A stretch of DNA of 64,000 bases, taken from contig JAFDWS010000006.1 of the NCBI GenBank assembly GCA_018268375.1, positions 248,001-312,000 on the forward strand, written 5' to 3'. This document shows, piece after piece, positions 57,827-64,000 of this stretch; within the stretch, counting starts at the first letter, position 1, and each line of letters starts with the position of its first letter. A program made the position numbers and the translations under genes. This DNA comes from Armatimonadota bacterium (GTDB taxonomy: Bacteria; Armatimonadota; Fimbriimonadia; Fimbriimonadales; Fimbriimonadaceae). A model generated the notes under the pieces. That model searched no databases and had not been told where the DNA came from. It saw nothing but the letters and a program-made list of their open reading frames with translations.

Positions 57827-59584
57827 CTATCGCCCTGGCAAAATCACGTCCGCGACGGCGAAGGCACGACGGATGTCCTGCAAAACGACCTTGGCGCGGT
57901 GGCCGATGTGCTCTGCACCATCAAGCAGCTCCACGTAGTACCCCGTGTCCGTCCAACCGATCGCTTTGTCCGAAGACTCCACCGCCGATCGGCGTACGTT
58001 GCACTCAAGAACCTGAGCGCGACGATAGCCCATGAGCCGCCGGTCGAACTCCTCGATCGTCCCGGACTCGATTTCGAAATCCTCAAAGTCGAAATCGAAG
58101 TTCGCGCGGATATAGAGCCCTCGCTTCAACTCGTGCTCGAGTTCCTCAATGTCCTCGCCGTCGAGCCGGATCAGGCTCTCGACCACGGCAGGATGGCACT
58201 CGACGTAGAAAGCGTTCCCCGGCTCTCCAAGCTTGCGACGCATTTCGCGCTCGACCCAAAGCCCGACGGTGTCGCTCGATGCGATCCTTCCCCGGCCCTC
58301 GCACATCGGACAAAGGCTCGTGATGGCCTCCGTCACGCTCTCACCCGTGCGCTTGCGAGTGATCTCGACCAAGCCGAGAGAGCTGATCCTTCCGACCCGC
58401 GTTCGCGCCCTGTCCCGGGCAAGCAACCTTTCAAAGTGGTCGATGAGCTTGTTGCGGTCCTCGGCCTCGTCCATGTCGATGAAATCGATGACGATGATGC
58501 CGCCCATGTCGCGGAGGCGGAGCTGCCGGCAGACTTCTTCCGACGCCTCCATGTTCGTCTTCAGGATCGTGTCGCTCAAGCTTGTTGAGCCCACCTGCTT
58601 CCCTGTGTTGATATCGATGGCGGTCAGGGCCTCAGTCTCGTCGACGACCAGATAGCCACCGCTCTTCAGCCAAACCTTGTGTTCCAGGAGCCGGTCAAGG
58701 TCCTTTTCGATGCCGTAGTGGTCGAAGATCGGTTCTTCTTGGTCGTAAAGGTGGATCCTGCCTTTCAGTTTCGGTGCGACGATGCCAGCGACCAGCGCGA
58801 CCTTCTCGTATTCCTCGGGGTCGTCGATGACCATTCGGTCGATCTCATCGCCAAAAACGTCGCGGATCGTCCGATAGAGGAGGGTCTGGTCGCGATGGAC
58901 GACGACCGGCGCTCGCAGGCGCTTCGCGTTCTCCATCACTTGCGACCAAAGCTGTTGAAGGAAAGCAACGTCCGCTTTGAGCTCAGCTTCGGTCCTGCCT
59001 TCGCATTCCGTCCTCAAAATCAAGCCGAAGCCAGCGGGATTGATGCGCTCGCCGATCCGGCGCAGCCTCTCGCGCTCCTTACGGTCTTCGATCTTTCGGC
59101 TGACGCCCAGGTGGTTGCCTTCTGGCATGAGCACGACGTATCGTCCCGGGAGCGAGATGCGGGTCGTGACCCGGGCACCCTTGGTGCCGCGCGGGCCCTT
59201 TGTGACCTGCACCATTAACTCCTGGCCAGGCCGGATCAGCTCCTTGATCTTGCGCCGGCGAAGCTCGCTCCGACGAACGCTCGCGGGGCTGGCGTCGCTC
59301 AAGTCCTCAGGGATGATATCGGCGACGTAAAGAAACGCGTTGCGCTCCAAGCCGATGTCGACGAACGCCGCATCCATTCCCGGCAAAACGTTCTGCACGA
59401 TGCCTTTGAAAATGGATCCGACCACGCGCTCCTCGCGTTCGACCCGGTACTCCATGAGCTTGCTGTCCTCAAGGACGGCAATGCGGGTCTCGCGGCTGGC
59501 GCAGTTAACAATGATCTCGATGTTGCGTGGCTTGTCGGCGACCTTGGGAGTCGTCGAAGCCCTCGAGTTGCCTCGTTTTCTCAA
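57827..59584 (-). CDS. rng: Ribonuclease G/E family protein
   Basis: RNase G/E cleaves single-stranded RNA in rRNA processing and mRNA decay. The 585-aa protein has the S1-like segment (GSIFKGIVQNVLPGMDAAFVDIGLERNAFLYVADI) and the catalytic Asp pair in ALTAIDINTG and IIVIDFIDMDEAEDR. The zinc link is CPMCEGRGR near residue 430. Residues about 525-585 (VRRSAVESSDKAIGWTDTGYYVELLDGAEHIGHRAKVVLQDIRRAFAVADVI) form an extra beta domain that looks like a TRAM/OB module. The TTG start 59584 has AGAGGAAG upstream. No RNase E-type scaffold tail is present. Confidence 0.93.
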   Translation of the reverse strand: MRKRGNSRASTTPKVADKPRNIEIIVNCASRETRIAVLEDSKLMEYRVEREERVVGSIFKGIVQNVLPGMDAAFVDIGLERNAFLYVADIIPEDLSDASPASVRRSELRRRKIKELIRPGQELMVQVTKGPRGTKGARVTTRISLPGRYVVLMPEGNHLGVSRKIEDRKERERLRRIGERINPAGFGLILRTECEGRTEAELKADVAFLQQLWSQVMENAKRLRAPVVVHRDQTLLYRTIRDVFGDEIDRMVIDDPEEYEKVALVAGIVAPKLKGRIHLYDQEEPIFDHYGIEKDLDRLLEHKVWLKSGGYLVVDETEALTAIDINTGKQVGSTSLSDTILKTNMEASEEVCRQLRLRDMGGIIVIDFIDMDEAEDRNKLIDHFERLLARDRARTRVGRISSLGLVEITRKRTGESVTEAITSLCPMCEGRGRIASSDTVGLWVEREMRRKLGEPGNAFYVECHPAVVESLIRLDGEDIEELEHELKRGLYIRANFDFDFEDFEIESGTIEEFDRRLMGYRRAQVLECNVRRSAVESSDKAIGWTDTGYYVELLDGAEHIGHRAKVVLQDIRRAFAVADVILPGR

Positions 59585-59676
59585 AACTTCCTCTTGAACT
59601 CAGGCCTGGCTGGCGGAGCGGCATGCTCATAACGCCGATGCCTGTCCTGGTTCTAGAGGAAGATTCTACCGTTACT

Positions 59677-60225
59677 TTATGGCCCCGACTGGACCTCGAA
59701 GTAAGCCTGGTCATACTCGACCTCCCAAAACAAGAGGGGAGTCGGCCCTGCGACCCGCACGCGAACGAGAGCCATGGCCTTGTTGTCGGTCGTCCGCATA
59801 TAGTTCGAAGGAGGCCCAAATGTGCCGCAAACCATGGTTGTGCCTGATTGCAGCAGGGGCGCAGTGGCATTCGTAAACGGGTCGAAAACGTTTTTCGTCC
59901 AGTCGAACAAGTTCAGAGACTGAGTGTAGTTCCCGATAGCCACACAGCGGCCCGTAATATGAAAGCTTAAGGATGACGGAGCAGCTGGCAGCCTGGCCTC
60001 GAACCGAAGTGTGACCGGATCAACCTGCAGGTTGGCCACCGTGAAGCGACTGAAGCGGAAGCAGGCACCATCCGCGTCGACCAGGTCGGCGACCGAGCCA
60101 CTGATGGTCCGACCATAGACCACGGTGACCGCGTTCACGGGCACGGCCTGTTGGGAGGCGGCGATGGGCACAAGATTGGCCAGGAACGCGACGCTCATTG
60201 CGACGCGTGCCAAAGGAGCAAGCAT
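59677..60225 (-). CDS. Secreted protein of unknown family
   Basis: The 182-aa protein has a signal-like N-terminus (MSVAFLANLVPIAASQ from residue 10). The mature part is a beta-rich domain with repeating hydrophobic strands (VVYGRTISGSVADLVDADGACFRFSRFTVANLQVDPVTLRFEARLP, then SLSFHITGRC and SLNLFDWTKNVFDP) and two cysteines. No family is recognised. It lies upstream of rng on the same strand but 92 nt separate them. Confidence 0.65.
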   Translation of the reverse strand: MLAPLARVAMSVAFLANLVPIAASQQAVPVNAVTVVYGRTISGSVADLVDADGACFRFSRFTVANLQVDPVTLRFEARLPAAPSSLSFHITGRCVAIGNYTQSLNLFDWTKNVFDPFTNATAPLLQSGTTMVCGTFGPPSNYMRTTDNKAMALVRVRVAGPTPLLFWEVEYDQAYFEVQSGP

Positions 60226-60316
60226 TAGAAGCCGTTGTTCCCTGAGCCAGAGCCGTGGGCCCAGTCATTTCAGCCAGAGTTGACGACCAGCCCAGGGCCC
60301 TGCCAACCTGTCTGCA

Positions 60317-60646
60317 GTGCCGATTTACGAGTTCCGCTGTAAGGATTGCGGTGCGAAGGTCGCCCTTTTGATGGGAATGACTTCGGAACCAGACGAAGAG
60401 GTATGTCCCAAATGCGGGAGCCGCAACCTCGGTCGGTTGGTGTCGCGATTCCGAAAGGGGCGGACTGAAGATGACCGAGTGGACGAGCTTGCCGACCGCC
60501 TTGAGGTCATGGGAGAACCCGACAGCGCCAACGAGATGCGTGGCCTGGTGCGGGAAATGGGGAAGGCTATGGACGAGGACTTTAGCGACGAGATGGAAGA
60601 GTTGTTCGAGTCAGACATGGAAGAAGACGCGCCAGCAGACGACTAG
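60317..60646 (+). CDS. FmdB-type zinc-ribbon protein with acidic tail
   Basis: The 109-aa protein has the FmdB zinc ribbon PIYEFRCKDCGAKV ... EEVCPKCGSRNLGRLVS in residues 2-42, with two C-x2-C pairs. The rest is acidic and helical (ELADRLEVMGEPDSANEMRGLVREMGKAMDEDFSDEMEELFESDMEED). This matches the longer FmdB proteins found beside various genes. The GTG start is at 60317. The role of the family is unknown; it may be a regulatory or scaffold zinc protein. It is 18 nt upstream of tdk. Confidence 0.85.
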   Translation: MPIYEFRCKDCGAKVALLMGMTSEPDEEVCPKCGSRNLGRLVSRFRKGRTEDDRVDELADRLEVMGEPDSANEMRGLVREMGKAMDEDFSDEMEELFESDMEEDAPADD

Positions 60647-60652
60647 CTGTTC

Positions 60653-60658
60653 TACAAT
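60653..60658 (+). promoter_or_regulatory. -10-like TACAAT, leaderless position, tdk
   Basis: TACAAT ends 6 nt before GTG 60665, 6 nt after the FmdB stop. Confidence 0.5.
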
Positions 60659-60664
60659 GCCCCG

Positions 60665-61264
60665 GTGCGATCCTTGAAGCCTCTTGGTCAGATCACTGTG
60701 GTCTGCGGAAGCATGTACGCCGGCAAGTCTGAAGAACTGATCCGGCTCGCCCGCCGAGCGCTCTACGCAAAGAAGAAAGTCCAAGTCTTCAAGCCGGCGA
60801 TCGACAACCGCTACGACGAAGAGATGGTCGTCACCCACATGGGCGTCAGACATGAAGCCGTCCCCGTGAAGACCGTCAAGGAACTCGAGTCGAAGATCGA
60901 AAAGGGGACCCAGGTTGTTTGCGTCGAGGAAGTGCAGTTCTTCGACCGTTCGATCGTCGACCTGGCGGTCCGCCTGGCTGACAACGGTCTGGAGGTGATA
61001 CTCGCCGGCCTAGACCAAGACTTTCGAAGAAAACCGTTCGGGCCGATGGCTGAGTTGCTGTGCGCGGCCGATGAAGTCGTCAAGCTTCGGGCCATCTGTA
61101 TGAACTGCGGGCGGCCCGCCAGCCATACATACCGGATGGTGGACGGTCGGCCAGCCCACAAAGACGACCCGGTGGTCCTGATAGGAGCCACCGAGGTCTA
61201 TGAAGCGCGTTGCCGCAGTTGTTTCGAACTGCGCGGAGAGAAGAAAGCGAGCCCTACTCGATGA
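60665..61264 (+). CDS. tdk: Thymidine kinase
   Basis: Tdk phosphorylates thymidine for salvage. The 199-aa protein has the P-loop GSMYAGKSEEL near residues 15-25, DNRY and THMGV substrate region, the Mg2+ and catalytic Asp/Glu in VVCVEEVQFFD, and LAGLDQDFRRKPFG. Zinc-ribbon cysteines (CMNCG and CRSC) and the lasso AHTYRM-like segment (SHTYRMVDG) are present. It works with thyX in dTMP supply, and its products may derive from the nucleoside importer. GTG 60665 is the start. It overlaps the convergent 61254 gene by 11 nt. Confidence 0.95.
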   Translation: MRSLKPLGQITVVCGSMYAGKSEELIRLARRALYAKKKVQVFKPAIDNRYDEEMVVTHMGVRHEAVPVKTVKELESKIEKGTQVVCVEEVQFFDRSIVDLAVRLADNGLEVILAGLDQDFRRKPFGPMAELLCAADEVVKLRAICMNCGRPASHTYRMVDGRPAHKDDPVVLIGATEVYEARCRSCFELRGEKKASPTR

Positions 61265-61946
61265 TGTCCATCACGACCTTGCCGTTGATCATCTGACCAG
61301 CGATCGGCACGTTCGTCCACTGCTGTTCAGACTTGATCACGACTCCGGTCGAGATCTCGACCCAGACCGTGCCCTTCGACGATGCAGGATCGGTACCGGC
61401 GGTCTCCTTAGCCTCGAAGCTCACTTTAAAGACATCGTGGGCCCCGACCTTCTCCTGACCAAGGATCTCAAAGGAGTAGGAGACGTCCATCGTGCCCTTG
61501 TCCTTAATGCCCTTGTAAGCGCTCATCCACTTGGAACCAACCTTGACCGGCTCCTTCGGGAAGATGAACGATTGAAGATTGGCCGCGCGAATGCTGTCGC
61601 CGGTGACCTCGTCACCCTGCATGTCGGCGACCCATCCTTCAGGCGACAAGGTCGTCGTGGTAGCACCGCCAACGCCCGCCGGAGCGGGCGAGTCTTGGCC
61701 ATTGATACTGAGGACCATGTCCTGCTGCTCGGAACTCACGACATAGCTGCCGTCCCCGTTGACCTTCATGACCTTGTCGGTGGTCTTGGCTGAGAATTTG
61801 ATGGCCATGCCACCAATCTCGGTGTCCACTGCAAGCTTGTACTTGACGGAATCGCCTTCCTTGGCGTTGCGCTTCAGCGCGACGGGATCCTGGGCAAGAG
61901 CGAGCGATGCCGTGAGGACCGCCGCGATAAACACCATGGTTCGCAT
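61254..61946 (-). CDS. Secreted hypothetical protein (DUF6263-like)
   Basis: The 230-aa protein has a signal peptide (MRTMVFIAAVLTASLALA). The mature part has strands of the type VKYKLAVDTEIGGMAIKFSAKTTDKVMKV, SPEGWVADMQGD, FIFPKEPVKVGSKW and KGTVWVEISTGVVIKSEQQW. These resemble proteins of the DUF6263 or lipoprotein-sorting type, a recollection I could not check. Its TACAAT lies 6 nt before ATG 61946, and faces the TACAAT of the next gene. No function known. Confidence 0.7.
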   Translation of the reverse strand: MRTMVFIAAVLTASLALAQDPVALKRNAKEGDSVKYKLAVDTEIGGMAIKFSAKTTDKVMKVNGDGSYVVSSEQQDMVLSINGQDSPAPAGVGGATTTTLSPEGWVADMQGDEVTGDSIRAANLQSFIFPKEPVKVGSKWMSAYKGIKDKGTMDVSYSFEILGQEKVGAHDVFKVSFEAKETAGTDPASSKGTVWVEISTGVVIKSEQQWTNVPIAGQMINGKVVMDIIE

Positions 61947-61952
61947 CCGCCT

Positions 61953-61958
61953 ATTGTA
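61953..61958 (-). promoter_or_regulatory. -10-like TACAAT, leaderless position, 61946 gene
   Basis: TACAAT on the minus strand ends 6 nt before ATG 61946. The + strand copy at 61989-61994 is 36 bp away. Confidence 0.5.
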
Positions 61959-61988
61959 CTGGGTCACGTTGGACCTCGGACGGCCCTG

Positions 61989-61994
61989 TACAAT
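61989..61994 (+). promoter_or_regulatory. -10-like TACAAT, leaderless position, 62002 gene
   Basis: TACAAT ends 7 nt before ATG 62002. It pairs with the divergent TACAAT at 61953-61958. Confidence 0.5.
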
Positions 61995-62001
61995 CGATTT
62001 C

Positions 62002-62232
62002 ATGGAGCAAGCCGGGCGGTTCATGATGTTGGTGGGACTTGGTCTCGCGTTGCTCGGCGGCATAGTCTTCGCCATCGGGCGCCTGTTTCCAAGTTTCCGC
62101 CCTGGCCACCTGCCGGGAGACATTTCGGTGGAGAAACCAGGCTTCACACTTGCTATCCCACTGACAACGATGATCCTCGTCTCCATCGTCGCTTCGCTCC
62201 TGCTCTGGCTGCTGGGAGCGCTTCGGCGGTGA
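62002..62232 (+). CDS. Small DUF2905-type membrane protein
   Basis: The 76-aa protein has two hydrophobic helices (residues 8-27 and 49-72) with the intervening GRLFPSFRPGHLPGDISVEKPG loop. This matches the DUF2905 family, whose members have the conserved G-R-L-P-x-L-P-G-D-I pattern. It overlaps the HAD gene by 4 nt (GTGA), forming the operon 62002-63916 with the HAD hydrolase and queA. Function unknown. Confidence 0.8.
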   Translation: MEQAGRFMMLVGLGLALLGGIVFAIGRLFPSFRPGHLPGDISVEKPGFTLAIPLTTMILVSIVASLLLWLLGALRR

Positions 62233-62930
62233 GCGTCCGCGCCGTCACGTTTGACTGCGCCCAGACATTGCTGGCAGTCGATTGGAAGCCAGCCGCCCTC
62301 GCCATCGAGTGTGCCAAGCGCTTGGGGTTGCCCGTCGACGATTGGACGCACGGTAACGCGTACGACCAGCTTCTCCGAAAGGCTTGGCCTGCCTTTGTCG
62401 AGATGAACTTGACTCGAGACGAGGACGCCTCCGACCTCTTTTGGCGCGAATTGACGCAGGCATGGTGCCGGGAGTGTGGATTCGAGCCGGCCACCGCCAG
62501 CGATCTCTACGACACTGCAGAGCGATTGATCTATGGGCGACCCTCGTCAGTCTTCGCCCTTTATGACGACGTCATCCCTTGTCTGACAGCGCTCCGCGAG
62601 AGGGGAATCAAGATGGCCATCGTCAGCAACTGGGACATTTCGCTCCACAAGGCCGTGCGCAGCTATGGGCTCGCTCCTTTCTTCGACAAAGTCGTTGCCA
62701 GCATGGAGGAAGGGATCGAAAAGCCTGACCCAAGGATCTTCAAGATAGCGCTTGATGCCCTTGGCATCGATCCTCTAGAGTGCGTGCACGTTGGTGACAA
62801 TCCGCTCGATGACCTCGCCGGTGCCCGTCGGGCCGGGATGAAGGCGTTCGTCATCGACCGGAGGGGTGAGTCGACTTCAAACGTCTATATCTCTTCGTTG
62901 TTGGAACTGCCAGAGAGGATCGGGCTTTGA
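62229..62930 (+). CDS. HAD-superfamily hydrolase with altered motif I
   Basis: The 233-aa protein has the HAD layout: motif I VTFDCAQTLLAV near residue 8, a cap domain up to about residue 90, motif II VSNWD near residue 136, motif III Lys in GIEKPDPRIFKIAL near residue 162 and motif IV HVGDNPLDDLAGARRAG near residue 184. In motif I the second Asp of DxDxT is replaced (DCAQT), so phosphatase activity may be lost or altered. It fits the HDHD3/REG-2-like subgroup. It is embedded between DUF2905 and queA. Confidence 0.85.
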   Translation: MSVRAVTFDCAQTLLAVDWKPAALAIECAKRLGLPVDDWTHGNAYDQLLRKAWPAFVEMNLTRDEDASDLFWRELTQAWCRECGFEPATASDLYDTAERLIYGRPSSVFALYDDVIPCLTALRERGIKMAIVSNWDISLHKAVRSYGLAPFFDKVVASMEEGIEKPDPRIFKIALDALGIDPLECVHVGDNPLDDLAGARRAGMKAFVIDRRGESTSNVYISSLLELPERIGL

Positions 62931-63916
62931 GGCTGGAAGAGTTCGACTACGAACTGCCCGAAGAACTCATCGCCCAGCGGCCCCTCGAAGACAGGGCCGC
63001 GTCTCGTCTTCTCCATCTCGACCGTTCTTCAGGTGCGGTCTCCCACTTGACCTTTCGCCAGGGCCTGGACTTGCTCCGCGAAGGAGACCTTCTTGTCCTG
63101 AACGACACGAGGGTCTCGGCCCGAAGACTCCATGGGCGCCGGGCGACAGGTGCCAAGGTGGAGGCCCTGGTGATGTCCGCTCGAGGAAGTCTTTTCGAAG
63201 CCCTCGTCAAGCCCGCCAAGCGGCTCCGGCCAGGTGAGACCATCGAGTTCGATTCAGGGCCAAGGGCCCTCGTCGTCGAGGACTTAGGAGACGGCAAGAA
63301 GCTTCTCGAGTTCGACCGTCCTCTCGATCATTCCGGGACGGTGCCCTTGCCGCCGTACGTGCATGAGTCGCTGCAAGACGAGGAGAGGTACCAGACCGTC
63401 TATGCGAGCACTCCAGGCAGTAGTGCCGCGCCCACTGCGGGGTTGCATTTCACATTGGACCTCCTGGAAGGGCTAAGGCAACGCGGAGTCCAGACTGCGA
63501 CGGTGACGCTTGACGTCGGGCTCGACACCTTCAGGCCAGTCATGGTCGAAGAAATCGATCAGCATGTGATGCACGGCGAGGTCTGTACTGTGTCAGAAGA
63601 AACGGCCGAAGCCGTCGCCACATGCAAGGGAAGGATTATCGCGGTCGGCACGACGACCGTCCGGACGCTTGAGTCATTTGCAAATGGGCCGAGGTCTATT
63701 GCGAGCGGATCACTGGTGAGCAGGCTCTTCATCCGTCCCGGTTACAAGTTTCGAGTGATCGACGGCATGTTCACGAACTTCCACATGCCCCGCACCACCA
63801 TGATGATGATGATCTCCGCGATGGCAGGGCGGGACGCCGTGTTGGCGGCGTACCGCGAGGCCGTTCAGCTTCGCTACCGGTTCTTGAGCTTCGGCGACAG
63901 CATGCTGATTGTTTGA
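62927..63916 (+). CDS. queA: S-adenosylmethionine:tRNA ribosyltransferase-isomerase
   Basis: QueA makes epoxyqueuosine in tRNA from SAM. The 329-aa protein starts LEEFDYELPEELIAQRPLEDRAASRLL, has LVLNDTRVSARRLHGRR near residue 60, PLPPYVHESLQDEERYQTVYA, and the conserved AAPTAGLHFT near residue 169. VTLDVGLDTFRPV, HGEVC and C-terminal NFHMPRTTMMMMISAMAG complete the family pattern. The TTG start overlaps the HAD stop by 4 nt. tgt, yajC or queG are not visible nearby. Confidence 0.96.
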   Translation: MRLEEFDYELPEELIAQRPLEDRAASRLLHLDRSSGAVSHLTFRQGLDLLREGDLLVLNDTRVSARRLHGRRATGAKVEALVMSARGSLFEALVKPAKRLRPGETIEFDSGPRALVVEDLGDGKKLLEFDRPLDHSGTVPLPPYVHESLQDEERYQTVYASTPGSSAAPTAGLHFTLDLLEGLRQRGVQTATVTLDVGLDTFRPVMVEEIDQHVMHGEVCTVSEETAEAVATCKGRIIAVGTTTVRTLESFANGPRSIASGSLVSRLFIRPGYKFRVIDGMFTNFHMPRTTMMMMISAMAGRDAVLAAYREAVQLRYRFLSFGDSMLIV

Positions 63917-63966
63917 AGCAAGCTGGGAATTCTTAGAAGAAATGTGATGTATGATGAGGTTCTCGT

Positions 63967-64000
63967 ATGCCAGGTTCCAAAGAATTCGATCCAATGGCGT
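63967..64000 (+). CDS. Partial CDS entering from the right edge
   Basis: An ATG at 63967 opens MPGSKEFDPMA to the end of the window. GATGAGG lies about 7 nt upstream, a good Shine-Dalgarno site. Only eleven residues are visible, so the protein cannot be named. Confidence 0.5.
   Translation, partial: MPGSKEFDPMA

Noticed and set aside
1..64000. tRNA, rRNA or CRISPR loci
   Set aside because: Intergenic regions were scanned by eye for tRNA-like cloverleaf ends, rRNA core sequences and regularly spaced repeats. None was found, although a dedicated tool could detect a missed small RNA.

Overview
The window is about 60% G+C, densely coded on both strands, and reads as one bacterial chromosome segment. 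It has no rRNA, no tRNA I could recognise, no CRISPR array, no transposase and no phage module. The best fit is Armatimonadota, class Fimbriimonadia or a close relative. This is inferred from a type II pseudopilin whose N-terminus runs into LFPVFAQAK, from the mixture of futalosine-pathway menaquinone genes, ThyX and PEP-CTERM proteins, and from the secreted proteins of unknown family. I could not test it by search.

Layout. 1-10 kb: thioredoxin-like fragment, mqnE, XRE regulator, class II aldolase, Mpv17-like membrane protein, xylose-isomerase-like enzyme, a hypothetical/macro-domain pair, a zinc-finger protein, a protein made of degenerate Clp-N repeats, and gltX. 10-19 kb: pseudopilin and lipoprotein, a 3-hydroxyisobutyrate-dehydrogenase-type oxidoreductase leading into a nucleoside-type ABC transporter (ATPase and two permeases), a secreted protein, an S41 protease and mgtE. 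20-30 kb: tilS, ftsH, TPR protein, trpG/pabA, thyX, a membrane adenylate cyclase, a MerR-like regulator, a 667-aa orphan protein, dapF, then mntR and pfkB on the other strand. 31-39 kb: small secreted proteins, nitroreductase, ftsZ, purE, folD, ankyrin lipoprotein, ubiD-type decarboxylase and flgM.

40-46 kb is the most distinctive part. A divergent AraC-type regulator faces four tandem paralogous secreted proteins with a tail-fibre-like stalk and a shared C-terminal domain, followed by a PEP-CTERM protein. 46-64 kb: a winged-helix regulator, speH, a GH20 hexosaminidase, glnA, an LRR gene inserted between two copies of the glnA 3' end, thioredoxin, a beta-propeller, an ECF sigma/anti-sigma pair, an SGNH hydrolase, RNase G/E, FmdB, tdk, a HAD hydrolase and queA.

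Two things cut across the whole window. First, at least 17 genes carry a -10-like hexamer of the form (T/C/G)ANNNT only 6-8 nt before the start codon and no clear Shine-Dalgarno site. This implies widespread leaderless transcription and fixes several start codons. Second, many operons are linked by ATGA, GTGA or TTGA stop-start overlaps. Metabolically the segment covers menaquinone (mqnE, ubiD-type), one-carbon and thymidylate metabolism (folD, thyX, tdk), nucleoside uptake, purine synthesis, polyamines (speH), glutamine and lysine/peptidoglycan (dapF).
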